Below are positions 26,301-34,484 of a stretch of DNA of 64,000 bases, piece after piece (within the stretch, counting starts at the first letter, position 1; the number at the start of each line of letters is the position of its first letter). The stretch lies in contig JAVJQA010000037.1 in the NCBI GenBank assembly GCA_040218045.1, forward strand, positions 20,209 through 84,208. Reading direction: 5' to 3'. The notes beneath the pieces are model-generated. The model saw only the letters and a program-made list of their open reading frames with translations. It ran no database searches and was not told where the DNA came from. Made by a program: the position numbers and the translations under genes. Origin of the DNA: Marinoscillum sp040218045 (GTDB lineage: Bacteria; Bacteroidota; Bacteroidia; Cytophagales; Cyclobacteriaceae).

Positions 26301-26447
26301 AGACTCCCCTAGAATCAATGGCATTCCCGTCAACTAAATCCTATCCTCAATATGATTCGGGGAGTGACGAGATACCAAAACCGTCACTCCCTGAATGCTT
26401 GTGAGGAACGTGCTCTACAAGAACACGGAATGCATTCTAAGGAAGTC
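26301..26447. repeat. Inverted-repeat element, copy A
   Basis: About 147 bp beginning AGACTCCCCTAG and ending CTAAGGAAGTCC, imperfect inverted termini. An inner GGGAGTGACG/CGTCACTCCC pair lies at about 26360-26390 region. Copy B is nearly identical over the whole length; copy C shares the first 70 bp. MITE-like, no coding capacity of its own. Confidence 0.75.
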
Positions 26448-26480
26448 CAAAAGTGTGCACCGTAGCAAACCTTTCCCGGC

Positions 26481-26628
26481 AGACTCCCCTAGGATCAATG
26501 GCATTCCCGTCAACTAAACCCTATCCTCAATGTGATTCGGGGAGTGGCGACAATCAAGACCGTCACTCCCTGAATGCCTGAAAGAAATGTACCCACACAA
26601 GAGCACAGAATGCATTCTAAGGGAGTCC
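26481..26628. repeat. Inverted-repeat element, copy B
   Basis: Second full copy, same orientation as copy A, starting AGACTCCCCTAG and ending CTAAGGGAGTCC. It ends five bases before the stop codon of the GIY-YIG gene. Confidence 0.75.
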
Positions 26629-26633
26629 CAGTG

Positions 26634-26936
26634 CTACTGCAACTCTTCCGCTGCATTAAACAAGTCCTTCAAATCAGGATTGAATTTTTTGATGATTTCA
26701 TCTTTCTTGGCTCGTGTATACTTTTTGAGCCTCTTTTCACGATGGATGGCTTCCTCAATCGATGGAAAAAATTCATAATACAAAAGGTCAGTACATTTAT
26801 ATCGTGATGTGAAAACCGAACCCTCTCCATTTTTGTGCTGGTAAGCTCGATGGTAAAGATTACTGGTCACACCTACATAGAGCACAGTTCTCTTAGGGTT
26901 TGAAACAATATAAATATATCCTCCTTTAGCTGTCAT
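26634..26936 (-). CDS. GIY-YIG nuclease family protein
   Basis: A 100-residue single-domain nuclease: GGYIYIVSNPKRTVLYVGVTSNLYHRAYQHKNG, in parts, carries the GIY-YIG motif (YIYIV and LYVGV), the catalytic Arg in NLYHRAYQH and Glu in AIHREKRLKKY. I start it at the ATG at 26936 (MTAKGGY); an upstream in-frame ATG lies inside repeat copy C, and the extra residues (MAGMPLILGES) are translated repeat. Such UPF0213-like solo GIY-YIG proteins are frequent in Bacteroidota. It is flanked by copies B (5 bp away) and C (22 bp away), suggesting that the repeat family and the nuclease travel together. Confidence 0.88.
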   Translation of the reverse strand: MTAKGGYIYIVSNPKRTVLYVGVTSNLYHRAYQHKNGEGSVFTSRYKCTDLLYYEFFPSIEEAIHREKRLKKYTRAKKDEIIKKFNPDLKDLFNAAEELQ

Positions 26937-26957
26937 AAAACACAAGCATCTTCTATC

Positions 26958-27027
26958 AGACTCCCCTAGGATCAATGGCATTCCCGCCAAATAAACCCTA
27001 TCCTCAATATGATCCGGGGAGTGACGA
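26958..27027. repeat. Inverted-repeat element, copy C (half unit)
   Basis: AGACTCCCCTAGG to GGGGAGTGACGA, about 70 bp matching the first half of copies A and B. Its ends, ACTCCCC and GGGGAGT, are inverted and can form a hairpin. It lies just upstream of the GIY-YIG gene and just downstream of the dipeptidase gene stop. Confidence 0.7.
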
Positions 27028-27040
27028 TAAAGAAGGTGTT

Positions 27041-28300
27041 TCAGCTTCCCTGGACCTGCTTTGCAGTCTCTATCACTTCATTCCAAACCCGGAATGTGTT
27101 CTGGTAACAAATCTTTGCAATATCTTCTTCTGAATAGCCACGCTTCAGCAATTCCGCAATTACATTGGGGTACATCGACACATCTTTCAATCCTTTCGGC
27201 AAGCTATCACCCACTCCATCGAAATCAGACCCGAAAGCCACAAAATCGATCCCAGCCAGTTCAACCACCCGGTCAATGTGATCTGCTACGATTTGAACGT
27301 CTGCAAAGACATCATTGTCCATTGCATACTTTTTGGCATAAGCCTCATAAGCAGAATCCTTTCTGGAAAGACCTGTTTCTGCACGGTAGTTGGTCATCAC
27401 AGAGTCCATCACATCAAAGCGGTCCCTGGAAACTTCCGACAGGAAAGTAGAACCAAAATTGATATGGATCACACCATTATTCTCCGCAAGGTCTTTGATC
27501 ATTTGGTCGGACATGTTTCTATGAAAGCCTGGTGTAAAATACCTGCAAGAAGAATGTGAAGCGATAACCGGCGCTTTGCTCAATTGTAGCGCATCATAAA
27601 AAGCACTATCTGTGACGTGGGAGATATCTACCATGATGCCATACTTGTTCATTTCGGCAATTACCTGCTCTCCAAAAGGGCTAATGCCATTCCAGGTGTA
27701 AGTAGTGTCATATGAAGAATCGCTTATCTGATTGTCTTTGGAGTGAGTAAGCGTGATATAGCGAATTCCCCGTTCGAAGAAGTACTTCACATTGGCCAGG
27801 TCATCTTCAATAGGTGCGCCGTTTTCCATACCCATCGGAAGGGAGATCAATCCCTTTTCAAAATTAGCCTGGATTTCAGCAGGAGAATTAGCAGGTGCAT
27901 ATAACTCAGGATAAGTAGTGGTCACTGCCATGGTCATGTCAATCAAAGAATCTGCAAACGCTTTGGCCCCGCCATCAAAATAGTAAGAGGATGGAATATA
28001 GATAGACATGAAGGGAGCATCCAATCCACCCGCCTTTGCTTTCGGGTAGTCAAAGTTTCCTTCCGTTTCTACGGATACGTCCTCCACCTGCTTCTTCAGC
28101 ATAAAGCCTTTGACCTCCATTCGGTAAGGCAGGTCTACGTGCCCGTCAACGATGATGTATTTTTTTGCCAGCTCATTGGCATAAGCATTGAGTTCTTCTT
28201 CAGTCATGGACTCCACATCCCTGGCTTCAGATTCTTCTTTTTGCACACTACAGCCAACGATTGTGAGCAGTACTAAACAGATTGATAAAAGTTTTTGCAT
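27041..28300 (-). CDS. Membrane dipeptidase (peptidase M19), lipoprotein
   Basis: A 419-residue zinc dipeptidase, exported: signal ends in TIVGC (lipidated C17). M19 metal and substrate residues are visible: VDGHVDLP (HxD), the THS block in YITLTHSKDN, PVIASHSSCRYFTPG and FGSDFDGVG near the C-terminus. It would hydrolyse dipeptides, often D-configured at the C-terminal residue, in the periplasm. It follows repeat copy C and precedes no obvious partner. Confidence 0.92.
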   Translation of the reverse strand: MQKLLSICLVLLTIVGCSVQKEESEARDVESMTEEELNAYANELAKKYIIVDGHVDLPYRMEVKGFMLKKQVEDVSVETEGNFDYPKAKAGGLDAPFMSIYIPSSYYFDGGAKAFADSLIDMTMAVTTTYPELYAPANSPAEIQANFEKGLISLPMGMENGAPIEDDLANVKYFFERGIRYITLTHSKDNQISDSSYDTTYTWNGISPFGEQVIAEMNKYGIMVDISHVTDSAFYDALQLSKAPVIASHSSCRYFTPGFHRNMSDQMIKDLAENNGVIHINFGSTFLSEVSRDRFDVMDSVMTNYRAETGLSRKDSAYEAYAKKYAMDNDVFADVQIVADHIDRVVELAGIDFVAFGSDFDGVGDSLPKGLKDVSMYPNVIAELLKRGYSEEDIAKICYQNTFRVWNEVIETAKQVQGS

Positions 28301-28321
28301 AATGTAGTTGTTGGATTCTGG

Positions 28322-29257
28322 TTAATTCTGAATTTTTAAATCAAATACAATTCTATAGGGCGTTCTGCTATTTCCACGTAGAGAGGTGATTTTGAGCAAA
28401 CCAACCTTACCACCTCTTGAGTCTCCAAGTTTGAAAGAGATAAGCTGGCCCACAAATAGCTGTGAGAGAATGGTCGATCGGGGACCTTCAAATATATCCG
28501 ACAACTGAGCCGCAGTGACAATTTCATCAAAATCAACAGCGGCGGTGTCCTGATTGATCAGCCTGGTATTGTTGATGACTGTAAACGGCCAGTTGAAACT
28601 GTCTTCATTGTGATTAAAGATGGAATCAGCATCTGTGTCATCTGGAGACATGATGATCCATTTAGCTTGTGTATCATGCGCAAAGATAAAATCTACTTTG
28701 CCCTGTTTGGTTGTGTTGGTTTTGATGTTGAGTGGAAAGTAGAATTCGTTATCGATGACATTGAAAAAATTTCCTACTGTAAGATCATTATAAGGGGCAA
28801 GCGTATCTGCCAAATGTACGGAGATCGGAGATGGGTTTACTGTTAGCAGGAAATGAAATGTAGCCGTAGCACCAAGCGTATCCGTGAGCACAAAGTCAAA
28901 AGAAAAGTCCTTATCCACCACATCAACGCCAATCACATAGGTAAATGCAGGCATGGAGTAGCTCGTTTCAAGGCTATCGGAGCTGTAGGTGTCAATTGAC
29001 GTTTCAAATTCATCTAAGGTGTATGTGGCAGTATAAGACTCAATGCCCGCAGAAGCAGTGGCCTCAGCAGTGATCACTATGGTATCTCCAATATCCGAAT
29101 TAAGAGCGGTGAGGTTCTCATTTCCATTGATGGTGATGGTCAACTTGGGCGCCTCAGGCTCAGGGTTGTCCACCGGGTTTTCTTTGTCTTTTTTACACGA
29201 TGAAATGACGGCAAGAGCCATAATGGCTGTGATCAGACTAAAAAGACGCATGGTCAT
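28322..29257 (-). CDS. Surface lipoprotein with Ig-like repeats, function unknown
   Basis: A 311-residue lipoprotein: signal AIMALAVISSC gives lipidated C21, then a Lys/Glu/Pro-rich tether and a beta-rich domain with TITINGNENLTALNSDIGDT and a second block of strands. A second ATG two codons in is an alternative start. The C-terminus reads LRGNSRTPYRIVFDLKIQN. It shares overall plan with the gene at 29364-30335 (tether, Ig-like strand pattern, SRGG or SRGS segment, K-I-x-x final strand), so the two look like diverged duplicates. No enzymatic motif seen. Confidence 0.7.
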   Translation of the reverse strand: MTMRLFSLITAIMALAVISSCKKDKENPVDNPEPEAPKLTITINGNENLTALNSDIGDTIVITAEATASAGIESYTATYTLDEFETSIDTYSSDSLETSYSMPAFTYVIGVDVVDKDFSFDFVLTDTLGATATFHFLLTVNPSPISVHLADTLAPYNDLTVGNFFNVIDNEFYFPLNIKTNTTKQGKVDFIFAHDTQAKWIIMSPDDTDADSIFNHNEDSFNWPFTVINNTRLINQDTAAVDFDEIVTAAQLSDIFEGPRSTILSQLFVGQLISFKLGDSRGGKVGLLKITSLRGNSRTPYRIVFDLKIQN

Positions 29258-29311
29258 ATGATGTTGAAGAATTTTAAAGGACTAATGTACATACCATCTC
29301 GATTAAATAAA

Positions 29312-29344
29312 AAACCCCGTCCCGATTGTGACCGGACGGGGTTT
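29312..29344 (-). terminator. Strong terminator after the lipoprotein gene at 29364
   Basis: AAACCCCGTCC and GGACGGGGTTT form an 11-bp stem with an 11-base loop. On the minus strand it ends in TTTTTTATTT. It separates the two neighbouring lipoprotein genes into different transcripts. Confidence 0.85.
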
Positions 29345-29363
29345 CTTATATAATAATCAGTGC

Positions 29364-30335
29364 CTATTCAGCTTCCTCTTGAATCTTAACCAAGATAGTG
29401 ATAGACCTATCGGCACCAGATGTACCTCCAGTTGAGATCACTTTTGCTAGACCTTTAAGAGATCCTCTAGATTCTGCTAATTGGAATGCAAACACTGTAT
29501 TTGCTTCAAGCATGTTTTGTTTGGTAGCAGAAGGTGTAACATCTCCAAAGGCATCCAACAATGCGCTTTCTCCATCAATTGCATCAAAATCCTCAGGGCT
29601 AACAGCAGTTGTCACGAACCTGGTTTCATTTCTAGTTTCAATAATAGCAGATCCTAAAGCATTATCCGAAATCACAGCGGAAAATGCAGTGTTTGCGTCT
29701 TCATCATCAATTGCGGCTATGGTATACATATTGGTATTTCCATAGAAAAAACAGAAATCAGTGTTAGCTGAGTTATTATCTCTAAATGAATCATAAGGAT
29801 AAGTCTCATTCTCTATAGAGTTATAGAAACTATCTGCACTTGCGTTTGATTGACCACCTAACAAGGTTTCAGTCTGAGTTACAATTGGATTGTCAGTAAC
29901 ATTTACAATCACTTCAGCAGTTGACACCTGATCAGCGTCATCCACTGCTTCAAATTCGTAAGTAACTTCTGATCCAACCAATTGAGCCTCTATAGTAGAA
30001 GTAAAAGATGCAGATGCAGTTGTTGAGCCTGCTTCAAGGTTAAGATCCAGTCTTGTTAATTCCTGTACAAGTGATGCAGATCCACCATCAACTGATGAAT
30101 ATACTCTAACCACGTTGAATCCGCCATCAGCAGTAATAGAAACATCAAAAGATACTTCATCACCTGGTTTTGCCTCAATTGGAGAAGTGGCAGCAGTGCC
30201 ATTCAATTCAGTAGTTACAGTAAGAGTAGGCGCATTTGGTTTCGGCTCCTCAGTGTCTCCATCCCCACAACTTGTTATAAAGATCATTGACGCCACCGCT
30301 ATTAGTGCTAGCGAGCTTTTAAGTAGATTTTTCAT
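29364..30335 (-). CDS. Surface lipoprotein, diverged relative of the 28322 gene
   Basis: A 323-residue lipoprotein when started at the ATG at 30335 (MKNLLKSSLAL); an upstream in-frame ATG 18 codons earlier would put basic residues before the signal peptide. The lipobox ending ITSC gives the lipidated Cys, followed by a Gly-Asp-Glu-rich tether. The rest is beta-rich and poor in Cys, ending in a RSITILVKIQEEAE strand. Codon use and composition (Ala, Thr, Asp, Ser rich) fit an exposed surface protein. Function unknown. Confidence 0.7.
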   Translation of the reverse strand: MKNLLKSSLALIAVASMIFITSCGDGDTEEPKPNAPTLTVTTELNGTAATSPIEAKPGDEVSFDVSITADGGFNVVRVYSSVDGGSASLVQELTRLDLNLEAGSTTASASFTSTIEAQLVGSEVTYEFEAVDDADQVSTAEVIVNVTDNPIVTQTETLLGGQSNASADSFYNSIENETYPYDSFRDNNSANTDFCFFYGNTNMYTIAAIDDEDANTAFSAVISDNALGSAIIETRNETRFVTTAVSPEDFDAIDGESALLDAFGDVTPSATKQNMLEANTVFAFQLAESRGSLKGLAKVISTGGTSGADRSITILVKIQEEAE

Positions 30336-30709
30336 TTTTTTCAATTTTAAATTCTGTATTAGTTTTAGACGATTGTTAAAATATTTCACAAAGTAATGGT
30401 AGAAATATTGAATTTGTCCAAGTATTTCTAAGAAATGATAAACATTTTAACAATCAGTATTACAACAACGTCAAACCGTTTCTGTTTGATACAATTTGCT
30501 TGACACTTATTTAAACCAAATGGTTGTAATCAACTGGTTTATTCATAAATTGTTGGCTTAATTGACTGTAATCTTTAATTTTAATACTTTACAGATTGAT
30601 TTGGTTAAAAACCTTAACTGACAATGAGAGAAGCCATTGTGTTTTTCAAAAATTGTAACATTTTTGTACTGGTGTTAAAATGAACCGCTTAATCTAACAG
30701 AAAATTGCT
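30336..30709. other. AT-rich divergent promoter region
   Basis: 374 bp without a gene between the minus-strand lipoprotein and the plus-strand membrane protein. It is strongly AT-rich with an imperfect inverted repeat AAACCA...TGGTTT at about 30513-30540 around GTTG-TAAT-CAAC. No RNA gene or open frame of note; it should carry the two divergent promoters. Confidence 0.4.
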
Positions 30710-31444
30710 ATGACCGATCCAATATCACCTAATTTGCTTGAAGCCTGGAATACATACGGGCAATACTTAGCTTATGCTATTGCCAGTGTTGGGGTTTTGA
30801 TCCTGATAGGTCACTACTTAAAACTCCTCACCACCACTGACGCTAAATCAAGGTACGATTATATCAATATGCATGAGATTAACCTGCTATGGTATGGTTT
30901 CGTATTGATCTTGAGTGGTATTACACTTTTCGTCAATACCTGGCAGACTTCTACTACCTGGCTTTGGTTCTTTGTTTGGATCTTCGTGAGTTTGATGATC
31001 GCCATGATCATCGGTGTGGTGGTACAAAACGTATTGAAATTCTACTATCCTTTCTTCATTGAAAAGAGATTGAAAAAATTGAGATATACTCCACGGGTTT
31101 CCCCTGATGGAAGGAGCATGAAGCTTCTTAGTGAAGAGGAAGAAGATGTATACCTGGATGAAGGGATGCAAGCTGAAGAGGACGCATTCTCTGTAGACTA
31201 TGACGTTTGGATAGATGAAGTTTCCGGATACACCAAAATCGAAAAATACAACGGACGTCTACATGCACTTCAGTGCCCTGAGTGTAACTACCAGACCCTA
31301 AAAGTAGACAAAGAGGAAGTGGTACAGGAAGCTTCAGATAACGAAGATGGCGAATTGATGAAATACATGACTTGTGGGTACTGCGGTCATAAAGAAAGAA
31401 AATCATTCAAAATTGCCAGGCTCAGACCGGAAGAACCTGCATAA
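30710..31444 (+). CDS. Hypothetical two-helix membrane protein with zinc-ribbon-like CxxC pairs
   Basis: A 244-residue protein: membrane helices at about 16-36 and 60-110 (two or three segments), then a charged cytoplasmic part with an acidic stretch (EEEEDVYLDEGMQAEEDA). Toward the C-terminus C-P-E-C (about 183-186) and C-G-Y-C (about 222-225) form a possible zinc ribbon. Single-gene unit closed by a terminator. I do not recognise a named family; similar proteins seem widespread in Cytophagales. Confidence 0.7.
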   Translation: MTDPISPNLLEAWNTYGQYLAYAIASVGVLILIGHYLKLLTTTDAKSRYDYINMHEINLLWYGFVLILSGITLFVNTWQTSTTWLWFFVWIFVSLMIAMIIGVVVQNVLKFYYPFFIEKRLKKLRYTPRVSPDGRSMKLLSEEEEDVYLDEGMQAEEDAFSVDYDVWIDEVSGYTKIEKYNGRLHALQCPECNYQTLKVDKEEVVQEASDNEDGELMKYMTCGYCGHKERKSFKIARLRPEEPA

Positions 31445-31464
31445 TCTTACGAGATAAAATATCT

Positions 31465-31492
31465 AAAAAGCCTGCACTTTGCAGGCTTTTTT
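31465..31492 (+). terminator. Rho-independent terminator
   Basis: GCCTGCA/TGCAGGC 7-bp stem with a 3-base loop, followed by TTTTTT. Preceding A run makes it partly bidirectional. It closes the membrane protein gene at 30710. Confidence 0.85.
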
Positions 31493-31582
31493 ATTGCCCA
31501 GAGTTTGATATTAGAAGCCTAAAATTAAATACCCGGAACATTCGGGCCTGTATCAGTACTAACTGTATCATCTGTAAATAAG

Positions 31583-31603
31583 ATTCTGAAATAAATTCAG
31601 AAT
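31583..31603. repeat. REP-like palindrome
   Basis: ATTCTGAA/TTCAGAAT 8-bp arms with a 5-base spacer, followed by GACC. It belongs with the dispersed palindromes at 56168, 62271-62803 and 63785. Confidence 0.5.
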
Positions 31604-31644
31604 GACCAAAGTGTTTAATTTTCCAGGCCTCCTGTTTTTATTGC

Positions 31645-33072
31645 CTAGAGCTTGATACAGATATTCTGAGGTTCTGTAAAAAACCTCAGCGCTTCACTTC
31701 CTCCCTCACGGCCCACACCGGATGACTTCATTCCCCCGAAAGGTGTCCTCAGATCACGCTCCATCCAGCAGTTGACCCAAACAATCCCTGATTTGACCTG
31801 GTGAGCAACACGATGCGCTCGTTTGAGATTTTCTGTCCAAACAACTGCTGCTAAGCCATATTGGGTAGAATTGGCTTTTTGTATGGCATCTTCCTCATCC
31901 TTGAACGGAATCAAGGTGACCACAGGGCCAAAAACTTCTTGCTGGTTGATCTCACAGTGTTCATCAAGGCCTTCGATTATGGTAGGTTCGAAATAATAAC
32001 CTCCATCAATCTCCAGACGATTGCCTCCACTCAATATTTTGCCGCCTTCAGCTTTCGCGCGGACCACAAACTGCTCTACCTTCTCCAAATGCTGAAGGGA
32101 AACCAGCGCTCCCAGGTCAACATCAGTTGCTGGCTGCCCGACTGTGAGTTCATCGACTGCAAGTACAAATTTTTCTTTGAAGCGGTCATAAATTTCTTGC
32201 TGTACAAATATCCGAGAACCACATAGACAAATCTCTCCCTGGTTGGTAAAAGCACCTTTTACACTTGTTTGCACGGCATTCTCCAGGTCACAGTCATTGA
32301 AAACCAACACGGGGTTTTTACCACCAAGCTCTAGGGAGACTTTTTTAAATTGTTTTGCGGCTTCCACGCCAATCAACCTGCCCGTATTGGTACCACCTGT
32401 AAAGGAGATGGCTTTTACTTTCGGGTGCTCTACCAGCATTTTTCCGGTCTGGTTCCCCTGCCCATGTAGTATGTTCAGCACCCCTTTGGGCAATCCTGCC
32501 TCTATAGCCAGTTTACTCAAAAGATAGGCTGTGTATGGAGTCACTTCCGAAGGCTTGGCAATCACACAATTGCCGGTGGCCAATGCCGGGGCGATTTTCC
32601 ATGTAAGCAAGTACAATGGCAAGTTCCACGGAGATATGCATCCCACAACCCCTAATGGAGCTCTTCGTGTATAGTTGATTGAGCGACCTTCCTGAAGATG
32701 TGCTTCCGATGCCTCATTGACGATTGCTGAAGCAAAAAACCGGAAATTCTGAGCTGCCCTGGGTATGTCAACCTTCCTGGCCAGGGATACTGGTTTGCCA
32801 TTGTCCATGCTTTCAGCTTTGGCCAGATCATCTATATGCTCCTCAATCAGCTCTGACAGCTTGAGTAAAACCCTGGATCGCTGGTCAATAGATAGCGATG
32901 ACCAGGCCGGAAATGCTTTTTCTGCCGCCACTACTGCCAGGTCAAGATCTGCCTTCGTTGAGTTGGGCGTTTGGCTAAACACCTTGCCTGACGAAGGATC
33001 AAAATTATCCAGGTATTGACCATCTTTGGGAGCCATGAGCTCACCGCCAATATAGTTTTCAAGGATAATCAT
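31645..33072 (-). CDS. Aldehyde dehydrogenase, probable 2-aminomuconic semialdehyde dehydrogenase
   Basis: A 475-residue NAD+-dependent ALDH of the ALDH8/HMSD type. Motifs: PWNLPLYLLTWKIAPALATGN (in parts, about 147-167), SFTGGTNTGR, VSLELGGKNP with catalytic Glu, and GEICLCGSRIFV with catalytic Cys at about 281. Position opposite haaO-kynU-kmo points to oxidation of 2-aminomuconate (or 2-hydroxymuconate) semialdehyde in kynurenine meta-cleavage. Its ATG overlaps the SDR stop (ATGA), so the two are co-translated. No ACMS decarboxylase gene is nearby, which would be needed to make the substrate. Confidence 0.9.
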   Translation of the reverse strand: MIILENYIGGELMAPKDGQYLDNFDPSSGKVFSQTPNSTKADLDLAVVAAEKAFPAWSSLSIDQRSRVLLKLSELIEEHIDDLAKAESMDNGKPVSLARKVDIPRAAQNFRFFASAIVNEASEAHLQEGRSINYTRRAPLGVVGCISPWNLPLYLLTWKIAPALATGNCVIAKPSEVTPYTAYLLSKLAIEAGLPKGVLNILHGQGNQTGKMLVEHPKVKAISFTGGTNTGRLIGVEAAKQFKKVSLELGGKNPVLVFNDCDLENAVQTSVKGAFTNQGEICLCGSRIFVQQEIYDRFKEKFVLAVDELTVGQPATDVDLGALVSLQHLEKVEQFVVRAKAEGGKILSGGNRLEIDGGYYFEPTIIEGLDEHCEINQQEVFGPVVTLIPFKDEEDAIQKANSTQYGLAAVVWTENLKRAHRVAHQVKSGIVWVNCWMERDLRTPFGGMKSSGVGREGGSEALRFFTEPQNICIKL

Positions 33073-33842
33073 AATGAACCGGTTCGTCCACCATCCACAG
33101 GGATGCTCACGCCATTGATATAGGCTGCTTTTTCAGAAGCCAGAAATGCTGCAAGCGCACCCATTTCTGCTGGCTCTCCAATCCGTCCGGCTGGTATGGT
33201 ACTTCTCATGGCATTGGTACTCTCCTCCTCAGTGATTCCCTGCTTCTTGGCAGCGTTGGAAATAATTGCATCAAGTCGGGTAGTGTTGATTGCACCAGGC
33301 AGTATATTATTGACGGTAATCCCAAAAGGTGCCAATTCATTGCTCAACGTTTTGGACCAGGAGGCCATAGCTCCGCGTGTAGTATTGCTGACACCAAGTC
33401 CTTTAATCGGTATTTTCACACTAGTGGAAATCACATTGATAAACCTTCCATAGGATTGATTTTTCATAAATGGTGCTGCGGCTTGCATAATCTTGTGGCT
33501 CGCTTTGAGGTGCATGGACAATGCCTTTTCAAACTCCTCAATAGAGGCATCAACAATTGGCCCCGGAGCAGGGCCACCTGTATTGTTGATGACGATACTT
33601 ATCTGGTTGCTCTTCACATATTCACAGACAAGCTCCACGTCGCTCAGGTTTGCCAGATCAGCCACGAGTGTCTGATGACCATCTCCGGCGAGTGTCTCCA
33701 GGTGCGCCTCCAATTCCGGTTTACTCCTGGCAACAATAGTAACCCGCGCGCCTTCCTCCGCAAGTGCAGAGGCAATCGCTCCGCCGATTCCTTTTGATCC
33801 TCCACAAACCAATGCATTCTTATTCTTTAGATTTAGCTCCAT
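33069..33842 (-). CDS. Short-chain dehydrogenase/reductase with altered catalytic residues
   Basis: A 257-residue Rossmann protein starting at the ATG at 33842 (MELNLKNKNALVCGG); an upstream in-frame ATG 14 codons earlier is unnecessary. Cofactor motif GGSKGIGGAIA and NNTGG are canonical. At the active site the usual Tyr-x-x-x-Lys is replaced: VSNTTRGAM, giving Ser for Tyr and Arg for Lys, as seen in the BKR-like SDR clade with ITVNNILPG behind it. Classical reductase chemistry is therefore doubtful. It is translationally coupled to the aldehyde dehydrogenase and divergent from haaO; its role in kynurenine catabolism is unknown. Confidence 0.85.
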   Translation of the reverse strand: MELNLKNKNALVCGGSKGIGGAIASALAEEGARVTIVARSKPELEAHLETLAGDGHQTLVADLANLSDVELVCEYVKSNQISIVINNTGGPAPGPIVDASIEEFEKALSMHLKASHKIMQAAAPFMKNQSYGRFINVISTSVKIPIKGLGVSNTTRGAMASWSKTLSNELAPFGITVNNILPGAINTTRLDAIISNAAKKQGITEEESTNAMRSTIPAGRIGEPAEMGALAAFLASEKAAYINGVSIPVDGGRTGSL

Positions 33843-33956
33843 AGACTTTGGACTTAATTCTTGATTTTTCGCTGTTAGCGGCACTTTCTATCGTGCCTTT
33901 CGTTCTTTATTTATAACTTTTGTTCGAGAAAGTAATTTATCCAAAAAACTATAGAT

Positions 33957-34484
33957 ATGGCGATTGCGAGACCCTTCAACCTTCAGGAATGGATTAACAA
34001 TAACAGGGACCTGCTAAAACCTCCTGTTGGGAATAAAAACCTGTACGCAGATGCCGGGGATTACATTGTAATGATTGTAGGTGGTCCCAATGCCCGAAAG
34101 GATTATCATTATAACGAAACTGAAGAGTTGTTTTACCAGCTGGAAGGTGACATCCTGGTGAAGATACAAGAAAAAGGAAAGGCAGTAGACATTCCCATAA
34201 AAGCTGGAGAAATGTTCCTGCTTCCGTCCAAAGTGCCGCACTCTCCGATTCGTTCAGCGGGATCGGTTGGATTGGTTGTGGAAAGAAAAAGGCCAGAAAA
34301 AACAGATGGGTTGATGTGGTTTTGCGATAATTGCAATCACAAATTGCACGAGACTTACTTTCAGCTAAACAACATCGAAAAGGATTTTCTGCCAAGATTC
34401 AGGGAATTCTACAATTCTGAAAAACTAAGAACCTGTGACAATTGTGGTACTACAATGGAAACAGACCCAAGATTTACAGATTAA
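33957..34484 (+). CDS. haaO: 3-hydroxyanthranilate 3,4-dioxygenase
   Basis: A 175-residue cupin dioxygenase opening the ring of 3-hydroxyanthranilate to give 2-amino-3-carboxymuconate semialdehyde. Fe(II) ligands are in the GGPNARKDYHYNETEELFYQLEGD stretch (His and Glu, in parts) and in KVPHSP. The C-terminal bacterial-type extra iron site is present: C-D-N-C (about 120-123) and C-D-N-C-G (about 159-163). Its stop is directly followed by the kynureninase start with no gap. Confidence 0.95.
   Translation: MAIARPFNLQEWINNNRDLLKPPVGNKNLYADAGDYIVMIVGGPNARKDYHYNETEELFYQLEGDILVKIQEKGKAVDIPIKAGEMFLLPSKVPHSPIRSAGSVGLVVERKRPEKTDGLMWFCDNCNHKLHETYFQLNNIEKDFLPRFREFYNSEKLRTCDNCGTTMETDPRFTD

Noticed and set aside
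26127..26333. Minus-strand frame overlapping the CarboxypepD_reg-like gene
   Set aside because: It begins in repeat copy A (same MPLILGES residues) and then runs antisense through a well-supported gene.
26634..26990. Longer start for the GIY-YIG gene at 26990
   Set aside because: The added N-terminal residues are encoded by repeat copy C and similar residues appear in an unrelated frame of copy A, so the ATG at 26936 is preferred.
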